Source: Saccharomonospora marina XMU15
Lineage (GTDB): Bacteria; Actinomycetota; Actinomycetes; Mycobacteriales; Pseudonocardiaceae
Reading direction: 5' to 3'
NCBI RefSeq assembly: GCF_000244955.1
Contig: NZ_CM001439.1
Span: 558,001-622,000, forward strand
DNA length: 64,000 nt
Part shown: positions 27,473 through 38,721 of the stretch, piece after piece
How positions within the stretch are numbered: the first letter of the stretch is position 1
Layout: every line of letters starts with the position of its first letter
Translations under genes and position numbers: made by a program
Notes under the pieces: generated by a model
Database searches by the model: none
The model's input: only the letters and a program-made list of their open reading frames with translations
Told to the model about the DNA's origin: nothing

Positions 27473-28332
27473 CCACGTCTTCGGAGACGCCACGTCCAGG
27501 GCCGCGGCAGGCCAAGCAGACCTTCGCGGCGGCGGGTGAGGACGTGGACGTCGTCGAGATCTCGCCCGTCCACGAGGAAGGCATGCTCACCGAAACCGAA
27601 CTGGCCGACCCGTTCGGGCCCGACATCGAGCAGCAGGCGAAGGAGCTGGCCGCGCGTTACCCGCAGGCGCGCTCGGCGCTGCTTCCGATGCTGCACCTGG
27701 TGCAGTCGGTGCAGGGCTACGTCAGCCAGGAAGGGGTGGCGTTCTGCGCCCGCCAGCTCGACCTCTCCGAGGCCGAGGTGAGCGCGGTGGTCACCTTCTA
27801 CACGATGTACAAGCGCAAGCCGTGCGGCGAGCACCTGGTGAGCGTGTGCACCAACACGCTGTGCGCCGCGCTCGGCGGCGACGCGATCTACGCGAAGCTC
27901 GCCGAACACCTCGGCGAGGACGGCAAGCCACTGGGGCACGAGCAGACGGCAGGCACGCCGGGCGAGCCGGGCTCGATCACGCTCGAGCACGCCGAGTGCC
28001 TCGCGGCGTGCGACCTGGCGCCGGTGTTGCAGGTGAACTACGAGTACTTCGACAACCAGACGCCGGAGCAGGCGGTGGAGCTCGTCGACGCGCTTCGGCG
28101 CGGCGAGAAACCCGCGCCGACAAGGGGCGCGCCGCTTTCGGACTTCAAGTCCGTGGAACGTCAACTCGCCGGGTTCTTCCCGGAGGAGGACGACGTCTTC
28201 CGCGCCGATGTGGACGGTCCTTCGCAGGCGGTGGAGACGTTGCGCGGTGCGCAGTTGGCAGCCGACCGTGCGTGGACGGCGCCAGCGATGGCGGACGATG
28301 TCCCGCTACCGGGGGGCGAGGAGGCGAAATGA
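27469..28332 (+). CDS. nuoE: NADH-quinone oxidoreductase subunit E
   Basis: NuoE holds [2Fe-2S] cluster N1a in the NADH-oxidising module. The 287-residue protein has the thioredoxin-like domain with cysteines in [10 protein letters not shown] and the second pair in [11 protein letters not shown]. It is longer than the common 160-190-residue form: about 45 residues are added at the N-terminus and about 90 at the C-terminus, the latter acidic and Ala-rich. Extended NuoE proteins occur in actinobacteria. Both ends overlap neighbouring genes by 4 bp. Confidence 0.95.
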   Translation: MTTSSETPRPGPRQAKQTFAAAGEDVDVVEISPVHEEGMLTETELADPFGPDIEQQAKELAARYPQARSALLPMLHLVQSVQGYVSQEGVAFCARQLDLSEAEVSAVVTFYTMYKRKPCGEHLVSVCTNTLCAALGGDAIYAKLAEHLGEDGKPLGHEQTAGTPGEPGSITLEHAECLAACDLAPVLQVNYEYFDNQTPEQAVELVDALRRGEKPAPTRGAPLSDFKSVERQLAGFFPEEDDVFRADVDGPSQAVETLRGAQLAADRAWTAPAMADDVPLPGGEEAK

Positions 28333-29618
28333 GTGCGGACCCGATCACACCGGTGCTGACCAAGAGGTGGCTGTCGCCCCAGTCGTGGCGCCTTGCAACC
28401 TACGAGAAGCTGGAGGGCTACACCGCCTTCCGTAAGGCGCTCGCGGGAACTCCGGAACAACTCGTCCAGCTGGTCAAGGACGCCGGGCTGCGCGGCCGGG
28501 GCGGTGCGGGCTTCCCCGCGGGTGTGAAGTGGTCGTTCATGCCAAAGGACGAGAGCAAGCCGCACTACCTCGTCATCAACGCCGACGAGGGTGAGCCGGG
28601 AACCTGCAAGGACATCCCGCTGATGATGGCCGACCCGCATTCGCTGATCGAGGGCTGCATCATCGCCTCGTACGCGATGCGGGCGCACCGCTGCTTCATC
28701 TACGTGCGTGGCGAGGCGCTGCACTGCATCCGCAGGCTGAACGCCGCGGTGCGGGAGGCCTACGACGCCGGCTACCTGGGCAAGAACATCCTCGGCTCGG
28801 GCTTCGACCTCGACATCACGGTGCACGCGGGCGCAGGCGCCTACATCTGCGGCGAGGAGACCGCGCTGCTGGACTCGCTGGAGGGCAGGCGCGGCCAGCC
28901 GAGGCTGAAGCCGCCATTCCCGGCCGCCGCGGGCCTCTACGCCGCGCCGACCACGGTGAACAACGTCGAGACCATCGCGAGCGTGCCCTACATCGTCAAC
29001 GGCGGTGCCGACTGGTTCCGCCAGATGGGCACGGAGAAGTCACCGGGCCCGAAGATCTACTCGATCTCCGGGCACGTGGAACGGCCAGGCCAGTACGAGG
29101 CGCCGCTGGGCACCACGCTTCGCGAACTGCTCGAGCTGTGCGGCGGCATGAAGGACGGTATCCCGCTGAAGTTCTGGACACCTGGCGGGTCGTCCACGCC
29201 GCTGTTCACCGCCGAGCACCTCGACGTGCCACTCGACTTCGAGGGCGCGGCCGAGGCGGGCTCGATGCTGGGCACCACTGCCGTGCAGGTGTTCAACGAA
29301 ACCGTCTCGGTTCCCTGGGCCGTGATGAAGTGGACGAAGTTCTACGAGCACGAATCGTGTGGCAAGTGCACGCCGTGCCGTGAGGGCACCTACTGGCTGG
29401 CCCAGATCCTGGAGCGAATGGTCGAGGGCCGTGGCACCGAGGAGGACATCGACACCCTCCTCGACGTGTGCGACAACATCCTCGGCCGTGCCTTCTGCGC
29501 GCTCGGTGACGGCGCGGTGAGCCCCATCACCAGCGGCATCAAGTACTTCCGGGACGAGTTCCTCGCGCTCTGCGACAAGAACAGGGCGAGCTCGCCCGAA
29601 CTGGTGGGAGCATCATGA
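28329..29618 (+). CDS. nuoF: NADH-quinone oxidoreductase subunit F
   Basis: NuoF binds NADH and FMN and carries cluster N3. The 429-residue protein has the NADH/FMN glycine motif [47 protein letters not shown], and the [4Fe-4S] ligands in [12 protein letters not shown] with the fourth in [13 protein letters not shown] 28329 overlaps the nuoE stop, and the stop overlaps nuoG by 4 bp. All cofactor residues are present, so a full NADH-input module is expected. Confidence 0.97.
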   Translation: MSADPITPVLTKRWLSPQSWRLATYEKLEGYTAFRKALAGTPEQLVQLVKDAGLRGRGGAGFPAGVKWSFMPKDESKPHYLVINADEGEPGTCKDIPLMMADPHSLIEGCIIASYAMRAHRCFIYVRGEALHCIRRLNAAVREAYDAGYLGKNILGSGFDLDITVHAGAGAYICGEETALLDSLEGRRGQPRLKPPFPAAAGLYAAPTTVNNVETIASVPYIVNGGADWFRQMGTEKSPGPKIYSISGHVERPGQYEAPLGTTLRELLELCGGMKDGIPLKFWTPGGSSTPLFTAEHLDVPLDFEGAAEAGSMLGTTAVQVFNETVSVPWAVMKWTKFYEHESCGKCTPCREGTYWLAQILERMVEGRGTEEDIDTLLDVCDNILGRAFCALGDGAVSPITSGIKYFRDEFLALCDKNRASSPELVGAS

Positions 29619-32119
29619 CCATCGCACCCGAGAATGCCTCGACCGGGGAGATCGAGGTTCCCGAAGGCCACGTCAAGCTGACCATCGACGGTGAAGTGGT
29701 CGTCGCGCCCAAGGGTGAGTTGCTGATCCGCACCGCGGAGCGGCTCGGCACCGTCATCCCTCGATTCTGCGACCACCCGCTGCTCGACCCCGCGGGTGCC
29801 TGCAGGCAGTGCCTCGTCGAGGTCGAGATGGGCGGGCGGCCGATGCCGAAGCCGCAGGCGTCCTGCACGATGACGGTCGCCGACGGCATGGTCGTCAAGA
29901 CGCAGAAGACCTCGCCGGTGGCGGACAAGGCTCAGCAGGGCGTGATGGAGCTGCTGCTGATCAACCACCCGCTCGACTGCCCCATCTGCGACAAGGGCGG
30001 CGAGTGCCCGCTGCAGAACCAGGCGATGGCGCACGGCAGGTCGGACTCGCGGTTCCGCGACACCAAGCGGACCTTCCCCAAGCCGCTTCCGATCTCCACG
30101 CAGATCCTGCTCGACCGCGAGCGATGCGTGCTGTGCCAGCGCTGCACCCGCTTCTCCGACCAGATCGCCGGCGATCCGTTCATCGACCTGCTCGAACGCG
30201 GTGCGCACCAGCAGATCGGCACCGCGGAGACGGCCGAGATCTACGACATGGCCTCGCACACGGCCAGCGGCAAACCGTTCCAGTCGTACTTCTCCGGAAA
30301 CACGATCCAGATCTGCCCGGTCGGTGCGCTGACGAGTGCCCAGTACCGGTTCCGGTCACGGCCGTTCGACCTGGTTTCCTCGCCGGGAGTCTGCGAGCAC
30401 TGCTCCTCCGGTTGCGCCGTGCGCACCGACTTCCGGCGCGGCAAGGTGATGCGCAGGCTCGCGGGTGAGGACCGGCAGGTCAACGAGGAGTGGATCTGCG
30501 ACAAGGGCCGGTTCGCGTTCCGCTACACCACTGCGGAGAACCGCATTCGCAGGCCGCTGGTCCGAGACCCCGAAACCGGTGAGTTGCAGGAAACCTCCTG
30601 GACTCACGCGCTGCGCGTGGCGGCGGAGGGGCTGACGAAGGCGCGCGAAGGCCGAGGGGTCGGTGTGCTGCCGGGCGGGCGGCTGACGCTGGAGGACGGC
30701 TACGCCTACAGCAAGTTCGCGCGTATCGCGTTGCGCACCAACGACATCGACTTCAGGGCGAGGGCGCACTCTGCCGAGGAGTTGGACTTCCTTGCCTCCC
30801 GTGTGGTCGGCACTACACCGGAGAACGGGGTGAGTTTCACCCAGCTCGAGCACGCGCCGCTGGTGCTGTGTGTGGCGCTGGAGCCGGAGGAGGAAGCTCC
30901 CGCGGTCTTCCTGCGGCTGCGCAAGGGCGCCCGTAACCGGGGTACCAAGGTTGTCCACATCGGTCAGTGGACGTCACCCGCGGTGAGCAAGACCTTCGGC
31001 GAGTTGCTTGCCTGCGCACCCGGTGCGGAGGCCGGGGCCGTGGACGGCATCGGGCAGCACGCGCCCGACCTCGACCAGGGACTGCGTGCGGACGGCGCCG
31101 TGGTGCTGGTCGGAGAGCGGGCGGCGCAGATTCCCGGCCTGTTCTCCGCGTTGCACCGGCTCAGCGAGCGCACGGGGGCAGCGCTGGCGTGGGTTCCCCG
31201 CAGGGCGGGCGAGCGTGGCGCGCTGGAGGCCGGTGCACTGCCCACGCTGTTGCCGGGCGGACGGTCTGTCGTGGACCCCGACGCCCGTGCGGAGGTCGAG
31301 CGGGTCTGGGGGCTGGAGCCCGGTTCGCTGCCGTCGCGACCGGGCCGCGACACCACCGGAATCCTGACCGCGGCCCGCAACGGCGACCTCGACGCGCTGC
31401 TGGTCGGCGGAGTCGACCCCGATGACCTGCCCGATCCCGCGCTTGCCCGCGAGGCCCTCGAGCGCAGCGGTTTCGTGGTCAGCATCGAGTTGGCGCACAG
31501 CGCGGTCACCGAGCACGCCGACGTGGTGTTGCCGATCGCGCCGGTGGACGAGAAGTCCGGCAGCTTCCTCAACTGGGAAGGCCGTCGCCGCGAGTTCTCG
31601 ATCACGCTGGACGGTACCGGCGCGCTGCCGGACTGCCGGGTGCTGGACACCCTCGGCGTCGAGATGGACGCCGACCTGTTCACCCAGACCCCGTCGGCGG
31701 CGGCCGGTGACCTGCACCGGCTGTCCACGGCGGGCAGTGAGGCGGTGGCGCCGCGCTCCGCTGCGCCCGACGTGCCGAACGGGCACCTTCCGCAGCCGGG
31801 ACCGGGTCAGGCGGTGCTGGCGACGTGGCGCCAGTTGCTCGACGACGGCTCCCTGCAGATCGACGAACCGCACCTCGCGGGAACGGCGCGCCCGGTGGTC
31901 GCCAGGATGTCGGCGACCACGGCCAAGGGCGCGCGGGGGCCCAGCGGGACGGTGACCGTTTCCACCGAGCGGGGTTCGATCACGCTGCCGGTCGAGGTCG
32001 CGGACCTGCCGGACGGCGTGGTGTGGCTACCCGCCAACTCGACGGGTTCGAAGGTCCGCGCCACCCTCGGCGTCGGACACGGTGCCGTGGTCTCCATCGC
32101 GGCCGGAGGTGAACAGTGA
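29615..32119 (+). CDS. nuoG: NADH-quinone oxidoreductase subunit G
   Basis: NuoG is the 75-kDa-type iron-sulfur subunit. The 834-residue protein begins with a ferredoxin domain (N1b ligands in [16 protein letters not shown] and ASC), then the His-containing [18 protein letters not shown], a second four-cysteine group in [10 protein letters not shown], and a molybdopterin-oxidoreductase-like C-terminal half. It also has CEHCSSGC (Cys260, 263, 267) and WIC (Cys295), spaced C-x2-C-x3-C-x27-C. That is the pattern for the extra cluster N7 known in E. coli and Thermus. It overlaps nuoF and nuoH. Confidence 0.96.
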   Translation: MTIAPENASTGEIEVPEGHVKLTIDGEVVVAPKGELLIRTAERLGTVIPRFCDHPLLDPAGACRQCLVEVEMGGRPMPKPQASCTMTVADGMVVKTQKTSPVADKAQQGVMELLLINHPLDCPICDKGGECPLQNQAMAHGRSDSRFRDTKRTFPKPLPISTQILLDRERCVLCQRCTRFSDQIAGDPFIDLLERGAHQQIGTAETAEIYDMASHTASGKPFQSYFSGNTIQICPVGALTSAQYRFRSRPFDLVSSPGVCEHCSSGCAVRTDFRRGKVMRRLAGEDRQVNEEWICDKGRFAFRYTTAENRIRRPLVRDPETGELQETSWTHALRVAAEGLTKAREGRGVGVLPGGRLTLEDGYAYSKFARIALRTNDIDFRARAHSAEELDFLASRVVGTTPENGVSFTQLEHAPLVLCVALEPEEEAPAVFLRLRKGARNRGTKVVHIGQWTSPAVSKTFGELLACAPGAEAGAVDGIGQHAPDLDQGLRADGAVVLVGERAAQIPGLFSALHRLSERTGAALAWVPRRAGERGALEAGALPTLLPGGRSVVDPDARAEVERVWGLEPGSLPSRPGRDTTGILTAARNGDLDALLVGGVDPDDLPDPALAREALERSGFVVSIELAHSAVTEHADVVLPIAPVDEKSGSFLNWEGRRREFSITLDGTGALPDCRVLDTLGVEMDADLFTQTPSAAAGDLHRLSTAGSEAVAPRSAAPDVPNGHLPQPGPGQAVLATWRQLLDDGSLQIDEPHLAGTARPVVARMSATTAKGARGPSGTVTVSTERGSITLPVEVADLPDGVVWLPANSTGSKVRATLGVGHGAVVSIAAGGEQ

Positions 32120-33459
32120 CCCCGTACCTCGCGCAGGCCCAGGACGCGCTGACAAGGGCGGAGCTGCTCGCGGACGATCCACTGTGGCTCATCCTGCTGA
32201 AGGCCGTCGTCGTCATGCTGATCGGACCGATCATGACGATCGGCCTGATCGTGGGTGAGCGCAAGATCGTGGGCAGGATGCAGAACCGGCCAGGGCCCAA
32301 CCGGGTCGGTCCGGGCGGCTCGTTGCAGTCCCTCGCTGACGCGATCAAGCTGCCGTTCAAGGAACAGGTCATCCCGGACACCGCCGACCGCAAGGTCTAC
32401 TTCATGGCGCCGGTCATCGCGGTGGTCCCCGCGCTGATCGGGTTGGCGGCCATCCCGTTCGGCCCGGAAGTGTCGATCTTCGGTGAGCGCACGGTGTTGC
32501 AGCTCATCGAGTTGCCGGTGGGTGTGCTGCTGATCCTCGCCGGTGCCTCGGTGGGCGTGTACGGCATCGTGCTCGCCGGGTGGTCCTCCGGTTCGCCGTA
32601 CCCGCTGCTCGGCGGGCTGCGCTCGGCGGCGCAGGTGATCTCCTACGAGATCGCGATGGGCCTTTCCATCATCGGGGTCGCGCTGTACGCGCAGTCGCTT
32701 GCAACCGGCGACATCGTGGCCGCACAGCAGAACGGTTGGTACTTCTACCTGCTGCTGCCCAGCTTCGTGATCTACCTGATCTCCATGGTCGGCGAGACCA
32801 ACCGGGCGCCGTTCGACCTTCCCGAGGCGGAGTCGGAGCTGGTCGGCGGGTTCCACACCGAGTACAGCTCGATGAAGTTCGCGATGTTCTTCCTCGCCGA
32901 GTACACGAACATGGTGATCGTCTCGGCGTTCGCCACCACGCTGTTCCTCGGCGGCTGGATGGCACCGTGGCCGCTTTCGGCGATCGGCGGCGGCGTGCTC
33001 AACACCGGTTGGTGGCCGCTGCTGTGGTTCTTCGGCAAGATGCTGATCGTCCTGTTCGGCTTCATCTGGCTGCGGGGCACGCTGCCGAGGTTCCGCTACG
33101 ACCAGTTCATGAAGCTCGGCTGGAAGGTCCTGGTGCCGATCGGGCTGATCTGGGTCGTGGTGATCTCCGCGATCCGCGCGGTGCGCACCGACGCGGAGGT
33201 CTCCACCGGACAGATCCTCCTCGTCGGCGGCATCGTCATCGTGGTGCTGGTACTGCTGACACTGCTGCTTCCCGACAAGCAGGTGCCCGAGGACGACTCG
33301 GTGCCCATCACCGGAGGCGGATACCCGGTCCCGCCGCTGGATCTGAAGGTGCCGGAGACCACACCGCGCCGGAAGGCACTGCGGGCCAAGGCGAAGTCCG
33401 CGAAGAAGCAACCGGCCGCGGTCAGCTCAGGTAAGGAGAACGCTGATGGGGATGTTTGA
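32116..33459 (+). CDS. nuoH: NADH-quinone oxidoreductase subunit H
   Basis: NuoH anchors the quinone cavity to the membrane arm. The 447-residue protein has eight or nine helices and the conserved [27 protein letters not shown]-equivalent [10 protein letters not shown], and the acidic quinone-cavity loop [21 protein letters not shown] basic, Ala/Lys-rich C-terminal extension of about 60 residues follows the last helix and is disordered-looking. GTG 32116 overlaps the nuoG stop; the 3' end overlaps nuoI by 14 bp. Confidence 0.96.
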   Translation: MTPYLAQAQDALTRAELLADDPLWLILLKAVVVMLIGPIMTIGLIVGERKIVGRMQNRPGPNRVGPGGSLQSLADAIKLPFKEQVIPDTADRKVYFMAPVIAVVPALIGLAAIPFGPEVSIFGERTVLQLIELPVGVLLILAGASVGVYGIVLAGWSSGSPYPLLGGLRSAAQVISYEIAMGLSIIGVALYAQSLATGDIVAAQQNGWYFYLLLPSFVIYLISMVGETNRAPFDLPEAESELVGGFHTEYSSMKFAMFFLAEYTNMVIVSAFATTLFLGGWMAPWPLSAIGGGVLNTGWWPLLWFFGKMLIVLFGFIWLRGTLPRFRYDQFMKLGWKVLVPIGLIWVVVISAIRAVRTDAEVSTGQILLVGGIVIVVLVLLTLLLPDKQVPEDDSVPITGGGYPVPPLDLKVPETTPRRKALRAKAKSAKKQPAAVSSGKENADGDV

Positions 33460-34012
33460 TCCCATCAAGGGCTTCGGGGTCACCTTCGGAATGATGTTCA
33501 AGAAGGTGATCACCGAGGAGTACCCGGAGATCGGGGCACCGGCCGCGCCGCGCTACCACGGCCGCCACCAGCTCAACCGGCATCCGGACGGCCTGGAGAA
33601 GTGCGTCGGCTGCGAGCTGTGCGCGTGGGCGTGCCCCGCCGATGCGATCTTCGTCGAGGGCGGCGACAACACCGACGAGGAGCGCTACTCGCCGGGCGAG
33701 CGCTACGGCAAGGACTACCAGATCAACTACCTGCGCTGCATCGGCTGCGGGCTGTGCGTGGAGGCGTGCCCGACCAGGTCCCTCACGATGATCAACTTCT
33801 ATGAGCTCGCCGACGACGACAGGCAGAAGTTGATCTACACCAAGGAGGACCTGCTCGCACCGCTGCTTCCCGGCATGGAGCAGCCGCCGCACCCGATGCG
33901 GCTCGGCGACGACGAGCAGGACTACTACGTCAAGGGTCCCGAGCTGGCACGTGAGCGCGGGGTTCCGGGAGGCGAGACGGTGGAGACCTCGGAAGAGAAG
34001 GCGATCTCATGA
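33446..34012 (+). CDS. nuoI: NADH-quinone oxidoreductase subunit I
   Basis: NuoI carries clusters N6a and N6b that link the NADH module to N2. The 188-residue protein has two complete ferredoxin motifs, [14 protein letters not shown] and [15 protein letters not shown], after an amphipathic N-terminus ([17 protein letters not shown]). The C-terminal 60 residues are acidic. The ATG lies inside the end of nuoH (14-bp overlap), and the stop overlaps nuoJ. Confidence 0.97.
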   Translation: MGMFDPIKGFGVTFGMMFKKVITEEYPEIGAPAAPRYHGRHQLNRHPDGLEKCVGCELCAWACPADAIFVEGGDNTDEERYSPGERYGKDYQINYLRCIGCGLCVEACPTRSLTMINFYELADDDRQKLIYTKEDLLAPLLPGMEQPPHPMRLGDDEQDYYVKGPELARERGVPGGETVETSEEKAIS

Positions 34013-34857
34013 TCGCGCCGGTACTCGCGCAGGCAGGTGCTGAAGCGACCGTGTCGACGGGCGAGGCCGTGGCGTTCTGGATTCTCGGGCCGCTGGCGCT
34101 CGCGGGCGCGCTGGGCATGGTGTTCGCCCGCAACGCGGTGCACTCGGCGCTGTGGCTGGTACTCACGATGCTTTCGCTGGGGTTGCTCTACATCACCCAG
34201 CAGGCGCAGTTCCTCGGCTTCACACAGATCATCGTCTACACCGGCGCGATCATGATGCTGTTCCTGTTCGTGCTGATGCTCGTGGGCAGGGAGTCTTCGG
34301 ACTCGGTGGTCGAGGTGCTTCGCGGCCAGCGACTCGCCGCGGGTGTGCTCGGAATCGGTGTGGCAGGGCTGCTGGCGGCCGCGCTGACGAGGGCGGTCGC
34401 CGACGTGACGCCCGCACAGCCGCTCAACCCGTGGAGCCCGGAAGGCGGCGGCGCGGGCGGGCTCGGCCGGATCATCTTCAGCGACTACCTGTTCCCGTTC
34501 GAACTGACCTCGGCGCTGCTGATAACCGCCGCCATGGCAGGCATGGTGCTGTCATTCACCTCGCGGCACGGCAAGGGTGGCAAGCGAAGCCAGCGGGAAC
34601 TGGTCGAAGCACGGTTTCGCGGTGAGTACGAGCGCCCGTCGCCCAAACCGGGGCCGGGTGTGTTCGCCACCACCAACTCGGTGGCCACTCCCGCGCTGCT
34701 GCCCGACGGTTCCATCGCGCCGGAGTCGCTTTCCGAACTCATCGAGTCGACACCGACCGCGAAGCTGGAAGCGGAGCGCAAGCAGGTGGCGGGCGAGGTG
34801 CCCAAGCCGGACGCGCACGCTCTCGTCGGTAAGGAAGCGGAAGGGGACGACAAGTGA
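34009..34857 (+). CDS. nuoJ: NADH-quinone oxidoreductase subunit J
   Basis: NuoJ is a five-helix membrane subunit whose third helix rearranges during proton pumping. The 282-residue protein has [22 protein letters not shown] and [20 protein letters not shown] (helix 3 with its conserved Tyr). A soluble C-terminal tail of about 100 residues, rich in Pro, Ala and Glu, lengthens it beyond the E. coli protein; such tails are usual in actinobacteria. It overlaps nuoI and nuoK by 4 bp each. Confidence 0.95.
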   Translation: MIAPVLAQAGAEATVSTGEAVAFWILGPLALAGALGMVFARNAVHSALWLVLTMLSLGLLYITQQAQFLGFTQIIVYTGAIMMLFLFVLMLVGRESSDSVVEVLRGQRLAAGVLGIGVAGLLAAALTRAVADVTPAQPLNPWSPEGGGAGGLGRIIFSDYLFPFELTSALLITAAMAGMVLSFTSRHGKGGKRSQRELVEARFRGEYERPSPKPGPGVFATTNSVATPALLPDGSIAPESLSELIESTPTAKLEAERKQVAGEVPKPDAHALVGKEAEGDDK

Positions 34858-35153
34858 CCCCGACGTACTACCTGCTGCTTTCGGCGCTGCTGTTCACCAT
34901 CGGCGCGGTGGGCGTGCTGGTCAGGCGCAACGCCATCGTGGTCTTCATGTGCATCGAGCTCATGCTCAACGCGGTGAACCTCTCGCTGGTGACTTTCGCG
35001 CGCATCAACGGTTCCGTCGACGGTCAGGTCATGGCCTTCTTCGTGATGGTCGTCGCCGCCGCCGAGGTGGTGGTCGGTCTCGCCATCATCATGTCGATCT
35101 TCCGGACCCGCCGGTCGGCCTCGGTCGACGACACGAACCTGCTGAAGTACTAG
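34854..35153 (+). CDS. nuoK: NADH-quinone oxidoreductase subunit K
   Basis: NuoK is a three-helix homologue of MrpC in the E-channel to antiporter link. The 99-residue protein shows the two conserved membrane glutamates: Glu in [16 protein letters not shown] (helix 2) and in [13 protein letters not shown] (helix 3). GTG 34854 overlaps the nuoJ stop. Unlike other joints in the operon, nuoK is followed by 117 bp before nuoL. Confidence 0.96.
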   Translation: MTPTYYLLLSALLFTIGAVGVLVRRNAIVVFMCIELMLNAVNLSLVTFARINGSVDGQVMAFFVMVVAAAEVVVGLAIIMSIFRTRRSASVDDTNLLKY

Positions 35154-35157
35154 CGAG

Positions 35158-35189
35158 ATGAAGGCCCAGATGAAGGCCCAGATGAAGGC
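35158..35189. repeat. 12-bp tandem repeat in the nuoK-nuoL gap
   Basis: ATGAAGGCCCAG is repeated head to tail at 35158-35169 and 35170-35181, with 8 bp of a third copy to 35189. The 12-bp unit keeps the reading frame of the small ORF, giving the MKAQ repeat. Confidence 0.8.
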
Positions 35190-35274
35190 ACTGCGAGCAT
35201 CGATCGAGCGCAGCCGAGTGAGAGGCGAAGCTGTGCCGGAGTCGAGCGAAGACGAACTAGGGGTTGAGCCTTGA
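35158..35274 (+). CDS. Candidate 38-residue small ORF between nuoK and nuoL
   Basis: ATG 35158 opens a 38-codon frame ending at TGA 35272-35274, which overlaps the nuoL TTG start in the TTGA manner seen elsewhere in the operon. The peptide starts with a repeated MKAQ unit, continues [15 protein letters not shown] and ends acidic ([12 protein letters not shown]). It has no membrane helix and looks like a charged helix with a disordered tail. Third-position GC is only about two thirds, lower than the flanking nuo genes, and no strong ribosome site is seen. It could be a translational coupler, an accessory peptide, or merely an open repeat sequence. Confidence 0.35.
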   Translation: MKAQMKAQMKALRASIERSRVRGEAVPESSEDELGVEP

Positions 35275-37169
35275 TCGCATCATCGTGGCTGCTGGTGGCG
35301 TTCCCCGCGCTCGGTGCGCTCATCCTGCTTGCGGGAGGTAAGCGGACCAACGCGTGGGGACACCTGCTCGGCATCGCTACCGTCGTCGCGTCGTTCGCCT
35401 ACGGGCTCGCGATGTTCTTCGGCAACTCCTTCGCCGAAGTCGTGGACACCACCGTCTACTCGTGGATCCCCGTCGGAGCCCTGCAGGTCGACTTCGGACT
35501 GCGGATCGACCCGCTTTCGATGACCTTCGTATTGCTTGTCACCGGAGTCGGGTCGCTTATCCACATCTACTCGGTCGGCTACATGTCCGACGACGCCGAC
35601 CGGCGCCGGTTCTTCGGCTACCTCAACCTGTTCGTCGCGGCGATGCTGGTGCTGGTGCTCAGCAACAGCTTCGTGACGCTGTACCTGGGTTGGGAGGGCG
35701 TCGGGCTGGCGTCCTACCTGTTGATCGGCTGGTACCAGGACAGGCCGTCGGCGGCGACCGCGGCCAAGAAGGCGTTCCTGATGAACCGCGTCGGCGACGT
35801 CGGACTGGCGCTGGCGATCTTCCTGATGTTCAAGTACATCGGCAGCACCGCCTACTCCGAGGTCTTCGCGGGCATCGGCGAGGTGTCGCCCGCGGTGGTC
35901 ACCGCGATCGGCCTGCTGCTGTTGCTCGGCGCGGTCGGCAAGTCCGGCCAGTTCCCGCTGCAGGCGTGGTTGCCGGACGCGATGGAGGGTCCGACTCCGG
36001 TGTCGGCGCTCATCCACGCGGCGACCATGGTCACGGCCGGTGTGTACCTCATCGCTCGTTCCGCGCCGATCTACAACCTGACCGAGGACGGCAGGCTGAT
36101 GGTCACCATCATCGGCGCCTTCACGCTGCTGCTCGGCTCGATCATCGGGTGTGCCTACGACGACATCAAGAAGGTGCTCGCCTACTCCACGGTGAGTCAG
36201 ATCGGGTACATGATGCTCGCGGTGGGGCTCGGCCCGTTCGGCTACGCGCTCGGCATCGCACACCTGCTGACCCACGGCTTCTTCAAGGCCGGGTTGTTCC
36301 TCGGCGCGGGGTCGGTCATGCACGGCATGAACGACGAGGTCGACATGCGCAAGTTCGGCGGGCTCTACAAGAGCATGCCGATCACGTTCGCCACGTTCGG
36401 CCTCGGCTACCTCGCCATCATCGGGTTCCCCTTCCTTTCCGGCTTCTACACCAAGGACGCCATCATCGAGGCGGCCTTCGGCCAGGGGGGCTGGCGCGGT
36501 TGGGTGTTCGGCGGCGCGGCACTGCTCGCCGCCGGGATCACCGGCTTCTACATGACGCGCCTGATGTTGCTGACGTTCTTCGGCAAGCAACGCTGGCGGG
36601 AGACCACGTCCGCCGACGGCAGGCAGTTCCACCCGCACGAGTCGCCACCGGTGATGACAGTGCCGATGATCGTGCTGGCCATCGGTTCGGTGGCCGCGGG
36701 CTTCCTGCTGGTCTCCGGCGGCGCACTCGCGGAGTTCCTCACGCCATCGGTGGGCGAACTCGCCGAGTCCGAACACGGCGTGCTGCCGCACGCGCTGATT
36801 CCCTGGCTGACCGTCGGGCTCTCCGCGCTCGGCGTGCTGCTGGCGTGGGCGTTGTTCGGCAGGCAGGAGGTGTCGATCGAGCGGCCGCGCAACGTGTCCT
36901 GGCCGGTGCGGGCCGCCCGTAAGGACCTCTACGGCAACGCGCTCAACGAGGCTCTTGTCGCCACACCCGGACTCTGGATCACGCGGTTCGCGGTGTTCCT
37001 CGACAACCGCGGCGTCGACGGCGCCGTCAACGGGATCGCGGCGGCGTTCGGCGGCGGCTCCGGCCGGCTGCGAAGGCTGCAGACCGGGTTCGTCCGTTCC
37101 TACGCGCTTTCCATGCTCGGCGGCTCCTTCCTGCTGGTCGCCGCCCTGCTCCTGGTGAGGTTCTCATGA
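35271..37169 (+). CDS. nuoL: NADH-quinone oxidoreductase subunit L
   Basis: NuoL is the distal antiporter-like proton pump with a long lateral helix. The 632-residue protein has [38 protein letters not shown] (conserved Glu), [32 protein letters not shown] (residues of the proton channel), and [19 protein letters not shown]. The start is TTG 35271, preceded by AGGGG about 9 nt upstream. GTG or ATG codons further in would cut the first helix. The 3' end overlaps nuoM by 4 bp. Confidence 0.95.
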   Translation: MIASSWLLVAFPALGALILLAGGKRTNAWGHLLGIATVVASFAYGLAMFFGNSFAEVVDTTVYSWIPVGALQVDFGLRIDPLSMTFVLLVTGVGSLIHIYSVGYMSDDADRRRFFGYLNLFVAAMLVLVLSNSFVTLYLGWEGVGLASYLLIGWYQDRPSAATAAKKAFLMNRVGDVGLALAIFLMFKYIGSTAYSEVFAGIGEVSPAVVTAIGLLLLLGAVGKSGQFPLQAWLPDAMEGPTPVSALIHAATMVTAGVYLIARSAPIYNLTEDGRLMVTIIGAFTLLLGSIIGCAYDDIKKVLAYSTVSQIGYMMLAVGLGPFGYALGIAHLLTHGFFKAGLFLGAGSVMHGMNDEVDMRKFGGLYKSMPITFATFGLGYLAIIGFPFLSGFYTKDAIIEAAFGQGGWRGWVFGGAALLAAGITGFYMTRLMLLTFFGKQRWRETTSADGRQFHPHESPPVMTVPMIVLAIGSVAAGFLLVSGGALAEFLTPSVGELAESEHGVLPHALIPWLTVGLSALGVLLAWALFGRQEVSIERPRNVSWPVRAARKDLYGNALNEALVATPGLWITRFAVFLDNRGVDGAVNGIAAAFGGGSGRLRRLQTGFVRSYALSMLGGSFLLVAALLLVRFS

Positions 37170-38713
37170 GTTGGCTTGTGGCCATGATCCTGCTGCCGCT
37201 CGCGGGCGCTGTCGCGGTCGCGGGGTTGCGCGGTAACGAGCGCACGGCGACCGCGGTGGCTTTCGCGGTCGCGGTGCTGGAACTGCTGCTGGTCGTGCCA
37301 CTGTGGCTGGCCTACGACCCGGGCGGCGAGCGCATCCAGCAGGCCACGTCGATGGACTGGATTCCGGCATTCGGCATCCACATCTCGTTCGGCATCGACG
37401 GCATCGCGTTGCTGATGATCGCCGTGACCGCGTTGCTCGTGCCGATCGTGATCGGTGCGCTGCGCTCCACCGACCGGCTGCCGGAAGGCCGCTCCGTCGG
37501 TGGGTTCCTCTCGCTGATCCTGGTGCAGCAGGCGCTGACGATCGCCGTATTCGCGGCGACCGACGTGTTCTTGTTCTACGTGCTGTTCGAGATCATGCTG
37601 GTGCCGATGTACTTCCTCATCGGCTTCTACGGCGGGCCGAGGCGGCAGTACGCGGCGGTGAAGTTCTTCCTGTACTCCTTCCTCGGCGGGCTCATCATGC
37701 TGGCCTCGGCCATCGGGGCGTACGTACTGGCCGCCGACGAACTGGGAAGCGGAACGTTCGACTGGGCCACGCTGGTGAGTGTGGTGAGCGACGCGCCCGC
37801 CTCCACACAGATCTGGTTGTTCCTCGGCTTCTTCCTCGCGTTCGCCATCAAGGCGCCGTTGGTGCCGTTCCACACCTGGCTGCCCGACGCCGCGGGACAG
37901 GCACCGATCGCGGTCACCGTGCTGCTGATCGGTGTTCTCGACAAGGTCGGCACGTTCGGGTTCCTGCGCTACAGCCTGCCGATGTTCCCCGAGGCCAGTT
38001 CGCAGCTCGCGCCACTGGTGCTCGTGCTGGCCGTCGTCGGCGTGATCTACGGGTCGATCCTGGCGGCGGGACAGCAGGACATGAAGCGCTTCCTAGCCTA
38101 CGTCTCGATCGCCCACTTCGGATTCATCGCGCTGGGCATCTTCGCCTTCACGACGCAGTCGGTGGTCGGATCGGCCACGTACATGCTCAACCACAGCCTC
38201 GCCACCGGCATGCTGATCCTGGTGATCGGCATCGTCGCGACCAGGGGTGGGTCCACCCGGATCTCCGACTACGGCGGCATGTTCAAGGTGACGCCGATCC
38301 TCGGTGGAATGCTGCTCATCGCGGGCCTCTCGACGTTGTCGTTGCCGGGCACGAGCTCCTTCATCAGTGAGTTCCTGGTGCTTATCGGGGCGTTCGAATC
38401 CAGGCCGGTTTACGCGATCATCGCGACGGTGGGCATGGTGCTCGCCGCCGCATACGTGCTGTGGCTGTATCAGCGGATCATGACCGGCCCGGTGCGTGGT
38501 GACGCGCTGGTCGGCGTCGGCGGTGGCCCCGGCACCGCGGTGGCACCGGAGGTCGGCGCCAAGAAGGCCATCCGTGACCTGTCCGGCAAGGAAATCGCCG
38601 TGCTCGCCCCGCTCGTGGTGCTGATCGTCGGGCTCGGCTTCTACCCGAAGCCGGTACTCGACACGGTCGCGCCGTCGGTGGAGGCGACCGTCTCAGCGGT
38701 GCAGGAAAGGTAG
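37166..38713 (+). CDS. nuoM: NADH-quinone oxidoreductase subunit M
   Basis: NuoM is the second antiporter-like proton-pumping subunit. The 515-residue protein has about 14 helices, with [21 protein letters not shown] (conserved Glu), [22 protein letters not shown] (conserved Lys), and [16 protein letters not shown]. The late loop between about residues 440 and 475 is hydrophilic and variable. It overlaps nuoL and is followed 8 bp later by nuoN. Confidence 0.95.
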   Translation: MSWLVAMILLPLAGAVAVAGLRGNERTATAVAFAVAVLELLLVVPLWLAYDPGGERIQQATSMDWIPAFGIHISFGIDGIALLMIAVTALLVPIVIGALRSTDRLPEGRSVGGFLSLILVQQALTIAVFAATDVFLFYVLFEIMLVPMYFLIGFYGGPRRQYAAVKFFLYSFLGGLIMLASAIGAYVLAADELGSGTFDWATLVSVVSDAPASTQIWLFLGFFLAFAIKAPLVPFHTWLPDAAGQAPIAVTVLLIGVLDKVGTFGFLRYSLPMFPEASSQLAPLVLVLAVVGVIYGSILAAGQQDMKRFLAYVSIAHFGFIALGIFAFTTQSVVGSATYMLNHSLATGMLILVIGIVATRGGSTRISDYGGMFKVTPILGGMLLIAGLSTLSLPGTSSFISEFLVLIGAFESRPVYAIIATVGMVLAAAYVLWLYQRIMTGPVRGDALVGVGGGPGTAVAPEVGAKKAIRDLSGKEIAVLAPLVVLIVGLGFYPKPVLDTVAPSVEATVSAVQER

Positions 38714-38721
38714 TTCCAGCC

